Source: UBA6265 sp964526965 | Lineage (GTDB): Bacteria; Chloroflexota; Chloroflexia; Thermomicrobiales; UBA6265 | Direction of reading: 5' to 3' | DNA length: 64,000 nucleotides | Assembly: GCA_964526965.1 (NCBI GenBank) | Contig: CAZGML010000005.1 | Location: 1-64,000 of the forward strand | Shown here: piece by piece, positions 32,132-42,046 of the stretch | Layout: each line of letters starts with the position of its first letter | How positions within the stretch are numbered: the stretch's first letter is position 1 | Notes under the pieces: generated by a model | Seen by the model: only the letters and a program-made list of their open reading frames with translations | Told to the model about the DNA's origin: nothing | The model's database searches: none | Translations under genes and position numbers: made by a program

Positions 32132-33874
32132 ATGCTGCTCGAACTATCGATTTCCAACCTGGCCATTATCGACCACACCAGTATTCGCTTTCAGGATGGC
32201 CTGAACGCGATTACTGGTGAAACTGGCGCTGGTAAATCGATATTGCTGGATGCTCTGGGAGCGGTGTTAGGTGTTCGGGTCAGCAGCGAACTCGTGCGTA
32301 TCGGTGCGAAATCGGCACTGGTAGAAGGGCAGTTCGACCTACCTGTTGAACGAACGGATGACATCCTCTCCATGCTTTCGGAGCTGGGAGTTGAGCACGA
32401 TCCCTCTGAGGCGCTGATCCTGAGTCGCGAGATTTCTGCCAGTGGCCGCTCCACCGCACGTATCAATGGACGGATGGTTCCGGCCAGTCAACTCAGCGCT
32501 ATCGGGTCGCTGCTTGTGGACATCCATGGTCAAAGCGACCACCTGCGAATCCTTGATCCGGATGAACAACGTCGAATTCTCGATCGGTATGGCGGGCTTG
32601 AATCCTTGCGTCAACGTGCTGGCGAAGCGATCGCAGAATGGCGATCTGCCCGCCGTGCGCTCGAGGAATTAAACACCGGCTCGCGGGAACGTGAGCAGCG
32701 CCGTGATTTGCTTTCGTTTCAGGTAAACGAAATCGATGAGGTCTCTCCCCAGCCGGGAGAGGACGAATCGCTTCGTCGTGAGCGGGATGTCCTGCAGAAT
32801 GCCGACGAGCTCCGTATCAGTGCACTGAAAGCAGTTGAAGCGCTTACCGGCGAGGCGGAAGAGGTCAACGCAGTCGGACTGCTTCGGGAGATGGAGCGAA
32901 GTGTTCTGGAAGTAGGGGAGCTGGATTCGGGCGCAAAATCGCTCGGCGAGCGAGCGACAGAAATACTCGTGCTGGCTGAAGACCTTGCCCGCGACGTTCG
33001 CGACTATGCCGAGGAAATTGAAGGCGACCCGGAGCGACTGCAAGCCGTGGATGATCGGCTCAACAGCTTGCTTGTGCTGAAGCGAAAGTACGGTGCCACC
33101 CTCGAAGAAGTGCTGGAGTACCGAAATCAGGCCGCCACGGAGCTGGACGAGCTATCTGCGGACAAATATGATCCCGCGGCACTCAACGAGCGCCTGGAGA
33201 AAGCCCAATCTGCTGCGATTAATACTGCTGTGCAGTTATCTGAAGCGCGAGCCAGGGCGGCAACAGAACTCGCCTCAGCAACCATGCAGAGCATCGCCGA
33301 TTTGCAGATGGGAAACGCCGATGTCGAAATTCGGGTCGAACAGACCGATGACGAAAACGGCCTGCCGATCGATGACGATCGCAGCGTGCGGGTCGACAGT
33401 ACCGGTATAGACACCGTTACATTCCTCATCGCGCCGAATATGGGTGAGACTCGGAAGCCGATTGGCCGCATCGCCTCCGGTGGTGAAACCGCGCGAATCA
33501 TGCTCGCGGTGAAATCCATCCTGAGCGATGTGGACGAAACACCCACACTCGTTTTTGATGAGATCGATGTCGGTGTGGGCGGTCGATCGGGCCAAATGGT
33601 GGGCGAGAAATTGTGGAGTCTTACCGACCGGCACCAGGTCATCGTTATCAGCCACCTCGCGCAAATCGCTGCATTTGCTGACAAACACTTCCGCATCACC
33701 AAGCACGAGCAGGACGGCCGGATCGTATCCGATGTCGAGGAACTTGACCGGTTGACGCGCGAGGAAGAGCTTGCTGCGATGCTTGATGGCATTCCTGCGA
33801 CGCCCGAATCCCTTGCCAATGCCCGGGCCATGCTTCAGAGGGTCCACGATTACCGGGCGAGCCGCCAGCGCTAG
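32132..33874 (+). CDS. recN: DNA repair protein RecN
   Basis: This encodes 580 residues, an SMC-like ATPase. Walker A is GETGAGKSILLDAL, the ABC-type signature is RIASGGETARIMLAVK and Walker B is TLVFDEIDVGVGG. A central coiled coil lies about 160-360. RecN gathers DNA at double-strand breaks. No LexA operator is visible next to it here; it appears to be transcribed with upstream genes. Confidence 0.95.
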   Translation: MLLELSISNLAIIDHTSIRFQDGLNAITGETGAGKSILLDALGAVLGVRVSSELVRIGAKSALVEGQFDLPVERTDDILSMLSELGVEHDPSEALILSREISASGRSTARINGRMVPASQLSAIGSLLVDIHGQSDHLRILDPDEQRRILDRYGGLESLRQRAGEAIAEWRSARRALEELNTGSREREQRRDLLSFQVNEIDEVSPQPGEDESLRRERDVLQNADELRISALKAVEALTGEAEEVNAVGLLREMERSVLEVGELDSGAKSLGERATEILVLAEDLARDVRDYAEEIEGDPERLQAVDDRLNSLLVLKRKYGATLEEVLEYRNQAATELDELSADKYDPAALNERLEKAQSAAINTAVQLSEARARAATELASATMQSIADLQMGNADVEIRVEQTDDENGLPIDDDRSVRVDSTGIDTVTFLIAPNMGETRKPIGRIASGGETARIMLAVKSILSDVDETPTLVFDEIDVGVGGRSGQMVGEKLWSLTDRHQVIVISHLAQIAAFADKHFRITKHEQDGRIVSDVEELDRLTREEELAAMLDGIPATPESLANARAMLQRVHDYRASRQR

Positions 33875-33939
33875 CGCGCTATACTTGGTCGTACGTTCAA
33901 ATCGGGTCGGTTAAGACCCGGACACTAACAGGAGTACCC

Positions 33940-34242
33940 ATGCAGCCGAACATGAAGATGATCCAGCAGATGCAGAATCGCATGATGAAGATTCAGGAAG
34001 AGCTGGAAGAAACCGTTGTCGATGGCACCGCCGGCGGTGGTGTTGTTACCGTGCAGGTGACCGGGCAGCGTGAGATGAAGTCGATCAAAATCGATCCGTC
34101 TGCGGTAGATCCCGAAGACGTCGAGATGCTGGAAGACCTCGTGCTTGCCGCAGTGACTGATGCCATGGACAAGGCATCGAAGCTCAACGAGGAGAAGATG
34201 GGCGCACTCACAGGCGGAATGAAGATTCCTGGCCTGATGTAG
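33940..34242 (+). CDS. ybaB: Nucleoid-associated protein, YbaB/EbfC family
   Basis: This encodes 100 residues. It opens with the Met-rich helix typical of the family (MKMIQQMQNRMMKIQEELEE), then VVDGTAGGGVVTVQVTG and the IDPSAVDPEDVEMLEDLVLAAV block. The dimer binds DNA. Its position after recN and before a DUF951 gene fits the replication/repair neighbourhood; recR, its usual partner, is not here. Confidence 0.93.
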   Translation: MQPNMKMIQQMQNRMMKIQEELEETVVDGTAGGGVVTVQVTGQREMKSIKIDPSAVDPEDVEMLEDLVLAAVTDAMDKASKLNEEKMGALTGGMKIPGLM

Positions 34243-34261
34243 TCCCTGGAGGGCACAGCAA

Positions 34262-34492
34262 ATGGTTCTCAAAGAGCCCGTGCCTTTCTTCATTGGCGAT
34301 GTTGTCCGTTTGCGTAAACCGCATCCCTGCGGTGGATACGAGTGGACAGTCGTGCGCCTTGGAGCTGATATCGGACTCGTCTGTCGCACCTGCGGCAGGC
34401 GAGTTCTCCTCCCCAGGCGAGAGCTGGAGCGTCGCCTGAAAGCGTTTGTGGAACGCGGACCGGAATACACTGAACCCGGCGAAGATTCGTGA
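34262..34492 (+). CDS. DUF951 small protein
   Basis: This encodes 76 residues. The family pattern is clear: GDVVRLRKPHPCGGYEWTVVRLGADIGLVCRTCGRRVLLPR, with three Cys residues suggesting a metal or nucleic-acid-binding beta fold. DUF951 is common in Firmicutes and Chloroflexota, usually near ychF, parB or rpsF; here it lies 20 bases after ybaB. Function not established. Its stop overlaps the MFS gene start. Confidence 0.88.
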   Translation: MVLKEPVPFFIGDVVRLRKPHPCGGYEWTVVRLGADIGLVCRTCGRRVLLPRRELERRLKAFVERGPEYTEPGEDS

Positions 34493-35874
34493 GCAGCACA
34501 CAACACGCTGGTGGCATACGGGATGTACTACGGAACGGCGCTTTCGTGCGCCTCTGGAGCATTCAGGCCGTTACGCAGGTTCTGCAGAACATGGTCAACT
34601 TCGCGCTACTTCTCCGTGTGCGCGAAGTCGTTGAAATCCATGACCTGGCCAATGCCAACACCGCAATCAGCCTGGTGATTCTGGCCTTCTCCCTGCCGGC
34701 GGTTCTCTTTGGTCCCCTGGCCGGTGTTATAGCCGACCGCTCGAACAAGCGCATTCTCATGGCGGTGCTAAACGTCGGCCGCGCCGTGGCCGTGGTTCTT
34801 TTCCTTGCCATCCAGCCGGGCTGGCACGTCGAAACGATCCTGGCCGCGTTCTATATCGTGACGTTCCTGTTCGGCATCGCCGGTCAGTTCTTCGCCCCGG
34901 TGCTTGGGGCAACGATTCCAATCGTGGCTCGGCGAGAAGAACTGATGAGCGCCAATGCGCTCTTCAACCTGACAAACACGGCGGCACAGCTAATCGGCTT
35001 CGCTGCTGCCGGACCGCTCGTTGCACGAATCCTGGGCGTCGATCGTCTTTTCGCTGTGGCAGTCGTTGCATACCTGCTGGCCGCCGGGCTGGTCTTTACC
35101 CTGCCCCGCACGCCGAAGCCAACCTATGCCGAAGAGGATCTTGCGATTCATCCGATGCAGCGTCTTTGGTCGGATATGAAAGATGGGCTGGTCTATATCC
35201 TGCAGGACCCGGCGTTAATGAAGTCGATTGGCTACCTCACGCTCGCATCCACGACGTTCCTCACCATCGCGACGCTTGGGCCGGATTTCGTTACCAGCGT
35301 CATTGGTCTTGCCACTGAGGATATCGGCCTGGTGGTTGCTCCTGCAGGGGCAGGAATCCTGATTGGCGTCCTGACTGTCCCGAGGGTGGTACGGCGCATC
35401 GGAAGACGCTGGCTTATCAGCATCGCCATGGTGTTGGCGGGAATCATGATGGCGTTCATGGCTATCACCCGAAATGTTATGGACTGGATTGTTCCCGGCG
35501 ATTCGGAGGTAGGCACCGTGGCAGCATTGGTGGGCGCGTTTGCCGCTGTGCTTGGTATCTGTAATGCATATATCCTGGTGCCCTCGCAGACTATGCTGCA
35601 GGAGCGTAGCCACGAAGCGATTCGCGCCCGCGTTTACGCCACGTTTTTCACCATCAGTAACGGTGTGGCGTTTATCCCGATTTTCTTCGCTGCGGCCGCT
35701 GCTGACCTTTTTGGTGTGGTGAATGTGCTGCTCGTTATGGCAGCGATTGTGGGCGGCTTGGGGCTCTTCCAGATCTTGCATGCGCGCCAGTCGCGGATCG
35801 CCAGATGGCAGCGCACGCGTGCCAGGCACCGGCTTGGTCCGGATGCATTACCCAAGCCTAAAGACCGGACGTAA
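34489..35874 (+). CDS. MFS exporter, EntS-like
   Basis: This encodes 461 residues from GTG 34489, with about twelve membrane segments. Motif A-like GPLAGVIADRSNKRILM is visible, along with FLFGIAGQFFAPVLGATIPIV and MSANALFNLTNTAAQLIGFAAAGPL, typical of the MFS_3 group that includes enterobactin exporters and macrolide efflux proteins. Substrate unknown. It converges on pyrB, with nine bases between the stops. Confidence 0.85.
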   Translation: MSSTQHAGGIRDVLRNGAFVRLWSIQAVTQVLQNMVNFALLLRVREVVEIHDLANANTAISLVILAFSLPAVLFGPLAGVIADRSNKRILMAVLNVGRAVAVVLFLAIQPGWHVETILAAFYIVTFLFGIAGQFFAPVLGATIPIVARREELMSANALFNLTNTAAQLIGFAAAGPLVARILGVDRLFAVAVVAYLLAAGLVFTLPRTPKPTYAEEDLAIHPMQRLWSDMKDGLVYILQDPALMKSIGYLTLASTTFLTIATLGPDFVTSVIGLATEDIGLVVAPAGAGILIGVLTVPRVVRRIGRRWLISIAMVLAGIMMAFMAITRNVMDWIVPGDSEVGTVAALVGAFAAVLGICNAYILVPSQTMLQERSHEAIRARVYATFFTISNGVAFIPIFFAAAAADLFGVVNVLLVMAAIVGGLGLFQILHARQSRIARWQRTRARHRLGPDALPKPKDRT

Positions 35875-35883
35875 TCCGTGGAG

Positions 35884-36801
35884 TTACACTGCTTGCGTAC
35901 CCAGCAATTGGTTCAATAGCGCCATGCGAACATAAACGCCGTTCTTTGCCTGACGGAAGTAAGCTGCGCGAGGGTCATCGTCCACCTCGACGGATATCTC
36001 ATCCACACGCGGGAGCGGGTGCATCACAATGGCGTGGTCGCCGAGCTTCTTCATCTGATCCGGTGTGATGATGTACGTGCCCTTCACCTCCAGGTATTCT
36101 GATTCGCTAGCGAATCGTTCCTTCTGGATTCGCGTTTGGTAGACAACGTCTGCGGTGGACATCGCTTCTTCCAGATCCGGCTGTTCCTCCCAGGTTGCGC
36201 CGGCCGCATCGAGCGCATCCTTGATGTCGTCGCGCATCTGGACCTGCGGAGGCGAAACGAACATGATGTGGCAGTTATGGGTTTGGCGCAGAAGCAGGCT
36301 GAGTGACCGCGCCGTGCGGCCGAATTTGAGATCGCCAACCATGGCGATGCGGAGATCGTCGATGCGTCCGATTTCGTGGTGGATGGTGTAGAGGTCGAGT
36401 AGTGCCTGCGTTGGGTGCTCACCGGGACCGTCGCCGGCATTGAGGATGGGAATCTCGGCAACGGCGATAGCGCGTGCAAGAGCTCCTTCCTCGTGGTGAC
36501 GCATGGCAACCGCATCAGCGTAGCCAGAGATCATGCGGATCGTGTCTTCCACGGTTTCGCCCTTCATGGCAGAGCTGAATTCGCGTGCATTCTCGGTGCT
36601 GATCACGTTGCCACCGAGTCGCATCATCGCGCTCTCGAAGCTCAGCCTCGTGCGGGTGCTGGGTTCGTAGAAGATCGATGCCAGTATCTTTCCGCGCAGC
36701 GGTTCAGCATCGGCCGGAAGTTCGCGCATCGCGTCGGCGTCGGCAAACAGCGCCTCGATCCACGCTCGATCAAACTGTTCCACCGCCACAATATGTCGCA
36801 T
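35884..36801 (-). CDS. pyrB: Aspartate carbamoyltransferase, catalytic subunit
   Basis: This encodes 305 residues; ATG 36801 follows GGAGGGG. The carbamoyl-phosphate site FYEPSTRTRLSFE is intact, as are MISGYADAVAMRHHEEGA, GDGPGEHPTQALLDLYT and MHPLPRVDEI. It makes carbamoyl aspartate for pyrimidine synthesis. No pyrI or other pyr gene is adjacent. A TATAAT at 36843-36848 (minus strand) is a likely -10; I saw no convincing PyrR attenuator. Confidence 0.95.
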   Translation of the reverse strand: MRHIVAVEQFDRAWIEALFADADAMRELPADAEPLRGKILASIFYEPSTRTRLSFESAMMRLGGNVISTENAREFSSAMKGETVEDTIRMISGYADAVAMRHHEEGALARAIAVAEIPILNAGDGPGEHPTQALLDLYTIHHEIGRIDDLRIAMVGDLKFGRTARSLSLLLRQTHNCHIMFVSPPQVQMRDDIKDALDAAGATWEEQPDLEEAMSTADVVYQTRIQKERFASESEYLEVKGTYIITPDQMKKLGDHAIVMHPLPRVDEISVEVDDDPRAAYFRQAKNGVYVRMALLNQLLGTQAV

Positions 36802-36927
36802 CGCAATCACCCCTCCGGGCACAACTCGAGTATTCCGGGACGATTATACGTGCAACCGGAGATCATCAGGAGGGGTATTCAACAACTGGTAATGTGGATT
36901 GGGCGACACGCGCGCGATGGTACTCGA

Positions 36928-38250
36928 TCAGCGTGTCTCGATATCTTTCAGGATTCGTTTGGAAACGTCCTCGCCCAGGCGCACGGCGTAGTTCGTACCG
37001 CGATCTTCCGGGTATATCTGTGTTGTATTAGCCAACCAGAGATTATCCAGCGGCGTTTTCAGGTCCGGAATCTTTTCGGAATAGTTGAGCGGCGGAATCG
37101 GCTGGGCTGCTCGCTCCCGGAACATCCAGCGATTCTTGATCCAGCTCTCTTCGAAGTCCGGATTCAGCTTGCGCAGGTGTGGCAGGTACTCGGCGAAAAT
37201 CTGATCGTCGCTGAGGTCGAAGTAGGGGTGATCCTGCTCGACATACTTGCTGAGATAGACCAGGTGGCTGCCCTGGTATTTATCGGGGCCAACGAAGTTG
37301 GTGTGCTCTACAACGGCAGTAAATGGCATATCATCATCGGCAATATTGAGCCAATACGTATCGGTCACCTGATGATCCAACTCGAGGAGCGTAACGATGG
37401 CGCCTTCGTACTCAAGTGCATTAAGACGGGACGTGTACTCTGCCGGAAGATTCGGAACCAGCTTCTGGAATACGGTGCTCGGTGTCGTCGCAAGCACAAC
37501 GTCCTTCTCGTCTGTCCCGGACGACGTCTGTACGTGCCAGGCTCCGGAATCCGTCTGCTCCAGGTTCTCAATGCCGGTGCCTTCAACCAGGGTCACACCG
37601 GCATCGCGGCATGCTTCAACAAGAGCGGCGGAGAAGGTCTTGAAACTGTCCTTGAAGTAGCCGAGCTTTTCCTGCTCAACCGGGTTTTCGCGGCTGGTGG
37701 TGCGCAGATAGATTTTGCCCCAGAACCACACCATGCTCACGCGGTCGTAGTAGCGACCAAACTTCGCCTTTAGCTGGGCTCCGAACGTTTTCTTGTAGGC
37801 GTTTTCGCCGATCGCACGTGTGAGCCAGTCGTGAGCAGTGATGTTCTCGTACTTCTTCCAGTCCTTTTGTCGTTGCAACCAAAGCGTGACAAGGCCCACG
37901 CGTATGCGATCCCAAATAGGGATGATATTGAGCCTCAGCAGGTCAAATGCGCCGTTAAGTGGCAGGATCCGTCCGTCCGCGAAGTAGGCGACATCGCTGG
38001 GCAGCCACATCAATTCGCCTTCAAGCCCGAGTTCTTTGGAAAGGTTCTGGATGTGCACATCGCTCTGGAAGAGGTGATGGTAGAAGATCTCGATGTGGGT
38101 GCCGTTCAGTGGCATGGTGGCGGCCTGGCCGCCGAGTTTTCCTCGCTCCCAAACAGTTACGTTATGACCGGCCTGAGCCAACCGAAGTGCTGCTGTGAGG
38201 CCAGTGTAACCGCCACCGATAATACCGATATTCTTTGGCGCCGCTGCCAT
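36928..38250 (-). CDS. FAD-dependent oxidoreductase (amine-oxidase/protoporphyrinogen-oxidase-like)
   Basis: This encodes 440 residues; ATG 38250 follows AAGGTGG. The N-terminal dinucleotide fold is GIIGGGYTGLTAALRLAQAGHNVTVWER, followed by GGQAATMPLNGTHIEIFYHH, a pattern shared with UDP-galactopyranose-mutase-like flavoproteins found beside polysaccharide genes. The C-terminal FAD-contact segment is NLWLANTTQIYPEDRGTN. Substrate unknown. Upstream of pyrB on the same strand, 126 bases away. Confidence 0.8.
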   Translation of the reverse strand: MAAAPKNIGIIGGGYTGLTAALRLAQAGHNVTVWERGKLGGQAATMPLNGTHIEIFYHHLFQSDVHIQNLSKELGLEGELMWLPSDVAYFADGRILPLNGAFDLLRLNIIPIWDRIRVGLVTLWLQRQKDWKKYENITAHDWLTRAIGENAYKKTFGAQLKAKFGRYYDRVSMVWFWGKIYLRTTSRENPVEQEKLGYFKDSFKTFSAALVEACRDAGVTLVEGTGIENLEQTDSGAWHVQTSSGTDEKDVVLATTPSTVFQKLVPNLPAEYTSRLNALEYEGAIVTLLELDHQVTDTYWLNIADDDMPFTAVVEHTNFVGPDKYQGSHLVYLSKYVEQDHPYFDLSDDQIFAEYLPHLRKLNPDFEESWIKNRWMFRERAAQPIPPLNYSEKIPDLKTPLDNLWLANTTQIYPEDRGTNYAVRLGEDVSKRILKDIETR

Positions 38251-38341
38251 AAATGTGTCCACCTTGATACGTTGCAAAACAGAACCGGGGGCCGATTTCG
38301 ACTCCCGGTAACTGTAGTATGTTTTTCGCGAATATGCCCTG

Positions 38342-40537
38342 CTAAATGAAGATTGGCGCCAGCACCAGGGTGATGGTAGCCAGCAACTTCACAAGCACGT
38401 GGAGGCTCGGGCCGGCGGTATCTTTCCATGGATCACCAACGGTGTCGCCCACTACAGCGGCCGCGTGGGCCTCTGATCCCTTGCCCAAGACGTTGCCATC
38501 GGCGTCGCGGAGCTCGCCAGCTTCAATCGCTTTCTTGGCGTTATCCCACGCGCCACCACCGTTGTTCATCACCAGCGCCATCAACACGCCAGCGATGGTA
38601 CCGACCATCAGCATGCCTGCCGCGGCTTCCCAGCCGAGCAGTACGCCGACGATCACTGGAACAACGACGGCCAGCCCGCCCGGAAGGATCATCTCCCGCA
38701 GTGCAGAACGCACAGAAATATCCACACATGCGCGATAATCGGGTTGGCTAGTACCTTCCATAATGCCTGGATCGGCGCGGAACTGGCGGCGAACTTCTTC
38801 AATCATGTCCGTTGCTGCGCGCCCGACCGCGCTCATCGCAAACGCCGAGAAGACGAAGACCAGCGCGGCACCGAAAAGCGCGCCGATGAAGACCTTCGGT
38901 TCAGCGAGGTTCACGATCCGTGCAGTCGCGGCCTCGATATTTGCTCCGGAGGCTGCGCCGAACCGGGCCACTTCATCGATGAATGCGGAAAAGAGAAGGA
39001 ACGCAGCGAGCGCCGCTGTACCGACGGCGTATCCCTTGGTGAGTGCCTTCGTGGTATTGCCAACTGCATCGAGCGTGTCTGTAACGTCACGGATCTCATC
39101 CGGTGCGCCGCTCATCTCCACAATGCCGCCGGCGTTATCCGTGATGGGGCCAAATGTGTCCATCGCCAGGATGTACGCAGCAGTCATCAACATTCCCATT
39201 GTGGCGACGGCCGTGCCGAAGATGCCTGCCGAGACCTCGATATGGGCAATGGAGGTGTCGAACCCTTCCACATTGGATCCGAGCGTGTAAGAGCTGAAGA
39301 GGGCGATGCCGATAACGATAGCGGGGATTCCGGTGGTTTCGAATCCCACCGAAATGCCGCTGATGATGTTGGTGGCCGGTCCGGTTTTACTGGCTTCAGC
39401 AATTCCCTTCACCGGCTTGTAATCGCTTTCGGTGTAGTACTGCGTGATGTAGAGAAACGCGACGGACGTTGCCAGGCCGATGAGTCCGCAGAGTGCAAAT
39501 TCCCATCGTCCGTATGGCAGCAGCATACAGACTATGACCAACATCACAGCGGAAATACCGCCCGTAATGTAGAACCCCTTGTTAAGCTCCACCATTGGTG
39601 TATCGGTCATCTGCGGTGGCTTTACGCTGAAAACACCGATGATTGATGCAATCAACCCGAAGGCGGCCAGCATTAACGGGAAGAATATCCAGATGATGTT
39701 TTGATTATCGTCGGCGCCTCCTGCGGCGTGGAACAACGCTACACCCAGGATCATTGCACCGATCATCTCTGCTGCCGAGCTTTCGAAGATGTCTGCGCCG
39801 CGGCCTGCGCAGTCACCCACGTTGTCGCCAACCAGGTCAGCGATCACCGCCGGGTTGCGCGGGTCGTCTTCCGGGATGCCGGCCTCGACCTTGCCGACAA
39901 GATCGGCACCGACATCTGCGGCCTTGGTGTAAATGCCGCCGCCGAGCTGCGCGAACAGCGCGACAAAGCTGGCACCGAACCCGAATCCAACGATCCAGAA
40001 CGGCGTCTCTGCGACTTTCGTCCAGCCTTCCTGGGTAGGTTCGGCGAATTGATAAACAATGCCATAGACCCCGAGGAGACCCAGTAGTCCGAGCGCAATG
40101 ACGAGGAAGCCGGAGACGGCTCCGCCGCGTAGCGCCAGCGTCATCGCCGGGCCAGTACCTTTGACCGCTCCGGCCGCAACGCGGACGTTGCTCTTCACGG
40201 CCACCCACATCGCGATGATTCCGGAGACAGCGGATAAAACAGCACCGGCGAGGAATGCCAGGGCCGTGACGATGCCGCGGGCCAGTGCGTGTTCGTGTTC
40301 AAACAAATAGACCAGACCGCCGATAATAGCGGCAACGACTATTGCCAGTGCAAAGATCGTTTGATACTGGCGCGTGAGGTACGCAACCGCACCTTCGTAA
40401 ATTCGATCCGAGATGTCTCGCATCTCTGGAGATCCCTGGTCTGCCGCAAGTACCTCTTTGGCCATGTACCAGGCAAAGCCAATGCCAATAAGCCCAAAGA
40501 CCACTACCGGAAGCAGGTAGAGAACCATATAGTTCAC
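38342..40537 (-). CDS. hppA: Proton-pumping membrane pyrophosphatase
   Basis: This encodes 731 residues with about 16 membrane segments. GTG 40537 follows GGGGAGGG. The pyrophosphate site is DVGADLVGKVE (D-x7-K-x-E) followed by DDPRNPAVIADLVGDNVGDCAGRGAD. GNTTKALTKG carries Lys where K+-dependent enzymes have Ala, so this should be the K+-independent H+ pump. It couples pyrophosphate hydrolysis to proton export. Confidence 0.95.
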   Translation of the reverse strand: MNYMVLYLLPVVVFGLIGIGFAWYMAKEVLAADQGSPEMRDISDRIYEGAVAYLTRQYQTIFALAIVVAAIIGGLVYLFEHEHALARGIVTALAFLAGAVLSAVSGIIAMWVAVKSNVRVAAGAVKGTGPAMTLALRGGAVSGFLVIALGLLGLLGVYGIVYQFAEPTQEGWTKVAETPFWIVGFGFGASFVALFAQLGGGIYTKAADVGADLVGKVEAGIPEDDPRNPAVIADLVGDNVGDCAGRGADIFESSAAEMIGAMILGVALFHAAGGADDNQNIIWIFFPLMLAAFGLIASIIGVFSVKPPQMTDTPMVELNKGFYITGGISAVMLVIVCMLLPYGRWEFALCGLIGLATSVAFLYITQYYTESDYKPVKGIAEASKTGPATNIISGISVGFETTGIPAIVIGIALFSSYTLGSNVEGFDTSIAHIEVSAGIFGTAVATMGMLMTAAYILAMDTFGPITDNAGGIVEMSGAPDEIRDVTDTLDAVGNTTKALTKGYAVGTAALAAFLLFSAFIDEVARFGAASGANIEAATARIVNLAEPKVFIGALFGAALVFVFSAFAMSAVGRAATDMIEEVRRQFRADPGIMEGTSQPDYRACVDISVRSALREMILPGGLAVVVPVIVGVLLGWEAAAGMLMVGTIAGVLMALVMNNGGGAWDNAKKAIEAGELRDADGNVLGKGSEAHAAAVVGDTVGDPWKDTAGPSLHVLVKLLATITLVLAPIFI

Positions 40538-40606
40538 GAAATCCCTCCCCTGTGAGAGCTGAATCGCCAGATTTTTGACACGCGACCATACGCGTGCCCT
40601 AAGAGA

Positions 40607-40630
40607 TGTGATATGGCTGTTACTATCACA
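40607..40630. promoter_or_regulatory. Inverted repeat upstream of hppA
   Basis: TGTGATA and TATCACA form a perfect 7-bp inverted repeat with a ten-base gap, about 70 bases before the hppA start. A second one, CACGCG/CGCGTG, follows at about 40579-40597. Possible operators; the spacing excludes a standard CRP site. Confidence 0.35.
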
Positions 40631-40664
40631 TAGTTTTCGTTAATGAAACAGGGGTATCGCAGTT

Positions 40665-41264
40665 CTAAGTTTTGGCGCGATAAAGTCCACGTTCGAGAAT
40701 GTAATTCTCGACGTTTTCTGGCACGAGGTACGTGATGGATTTTCGTTGGCGCCGACGCTCTCGAATCTCGCTTGAGGAAAGCTCGATGAGCGGCGAATCG
40801 AACTCGTGTATGCGTTCGGCAAGGCCAGGCAATGCATTGCGAATGCGGTTGTCGATGGTCGAGCCTGGGCGCTCAGCTACGCCAAGGGTCGCATGTTTCA
40901 GGATCGTCTCGGGCTCGTGCCAGTTCGCAAAGGTCGTCAGTGAATCCGCACCGACGAGGAAGACCAGCTCGGTATCTGGCATGGACTCAGCCAGCGATGC
41001 GAGTAGCTCGGACGTGTAGGATGGGCCGTCTCCGCGCAGGTCGAGACCGCTGAATGCGAACCTGCTGTCGAGGTGAACCGCCCGCCGCACCATTTCAGCT
41101 CGATGCTCCACCGGAGTGATTTCGTGGTGCTTGTGTGGAGGTGTCTGTGCCGGCATGAACCACACTTCGTCCAGATCGATCGCATCAGTCGCGTAGCTGG
41201 CCATCACGAGGTGGCCGATGTGGATAGGGTCAAATGTCCCGCCGAGAATGCCTAGCCGCCTCAT
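40665..41264 (-). CDS. nadD: Nicotinate-nucleotide adenylyltransferase
   Basis: This encodes 199 residues. The nucleotidyltransferase loop is GILGGTFDPIHIGHLVMA (HxGH) and the second motif is ISSTEIR-like LSSSEIRERR. VWFMPAQTPPHK contacts the substrate. It adenylates nicotinate mononucleotide in NAD synthesis. Overlaps the mscS-type gene upstream by four bases; rsfS and obg, common neighbours, are absent. Confidence 0.95.
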   Translation of the reverse strand: MRRLGILGGTFDPIHIGHLVMASYATDAIDLDEVWFMPAQTPPHKHHEITPVEHRAEMVRRAVHLDSRFAFSGLDLRGDGPSYTSELLASLAESMPDTELVFLVGADSLTTFANWHEPETILKHATLGVAERPGSTIDNRIRNALPGLAERIHEFDSPLIELSSSEIRERRRQRKSITYLVPENVENYILERGLYRAKT

Positions 41265-42046
41265 ACATCCTCCACCCGAACGATGGTGGCGTCCGGCAGT
41301 GCTGCGACGATCGCTTCGCCGATCTCGTGCTCATTGATCATTTGTTTGGCATTCACTGAAAATCTCACTTCCCATTCGGAGTTCGATTCCGCGTGTTGTA
41401 CGAGAATCGGCGGTTCAAGGGGAGGGCGTACGCTCTCGATACCCTCGACCACCTTTTCCAGTGTCGACATGAGCTCTGTTGCGGGTAACGGCGACGTGAT
41501 GCGATAGCGCACCACCCGCATGTTAAAGCGGGTGTGGTTCTGCAAAACTTCAGTGAACATGAGCTGGTTGGGCACCATCAGCAACGCGCCGTCATCCGTG
41601 CGCAACATGGTTGTGCGGATGTCGATACCCTGAACAGTGCCAACGTGGGTCCGAATCATCACCCGGTCGCCGATGGCAAAGGGGCGTTCGGCCAACATGA
41701 AGAGGCCGGATATCAGGTTGCGCATGACATCCTGCAATGCCAGGCCAATTGCGACTGTGAAAGCAGAAGCCAGCGTGAGAAGTCCGGTAGAACTCACGCC
41801 CATAAATGAAAGCACACCAATAACCGCAAGCGCATAGGCGGCAATCGAGACGATTCGATAGGCGATCAGTGAGCCTTGCTTCCCGAATCGGGCCATAATC
41901 CGGCTTTCTCGCAGGCGATTGTTGAGCAACCACACCACTATCCAGGCAGCCGCCAAATAGAGTGCGGCCACAACTGCGATTTCGCCGATATAGATCACGA
42001 AATCTAGAGCGCGTTCTCCGAATTTTCTCGCTGCGTCATCGAACAA
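41261..42046 (-). CDS. Small mechanosensitive channel, MscS family
   Basis: This encodes 261 residues. I chose TTG 42046, preceded by GGGGAGG at six bases; an upstream TTG at 42106 lacks a site. Three membrane segments are followed by the beta domain. TM3 has the Gly/Ala-rich pattern FTVAIGLALQDVMRNLISGLFMLAERPFAIGD typical of MscS. It opens under membrane tension to release solutes. A palindrome-rich region lies upstream (42047-42347). Confidence 0.88.
   Translation of the reverse strand: MFDDAARKFGERALDFVIYIGEIAVVAALYLAAAWIVVWLLNNRLRESRIMARFGKQGSLIAYRIVSIAAYALAVIGVLSFMGVSSTGLLTLASAFTVAIGLALQDVMRNLISGLFMLAERPFAIGDRVMIRTHVGTVQGIDIRTTMLRTDDGALLMVPNQLMFTEVLQNHTRFNMRVVRYRITSPLPATELMSTLEKVVEGIESVRPPLEPPILVQHAESNSEWEVRFSVNAKQMINEHEIGEAIVAALPDATIVRVEDV

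Noticed and set aside
36415..37773. Plus-strand frame of 452 codons
   Set aside because: Antisense to pyrB and the FAD oxidoreductase, crossing both genes and the gap between them.
40607..40630. CRP-type site TGTGA...TCACA
   Set aside because: The gap is 14 bases between TGTGA and TCACA, not six, and no CRP-like regulator is seen.
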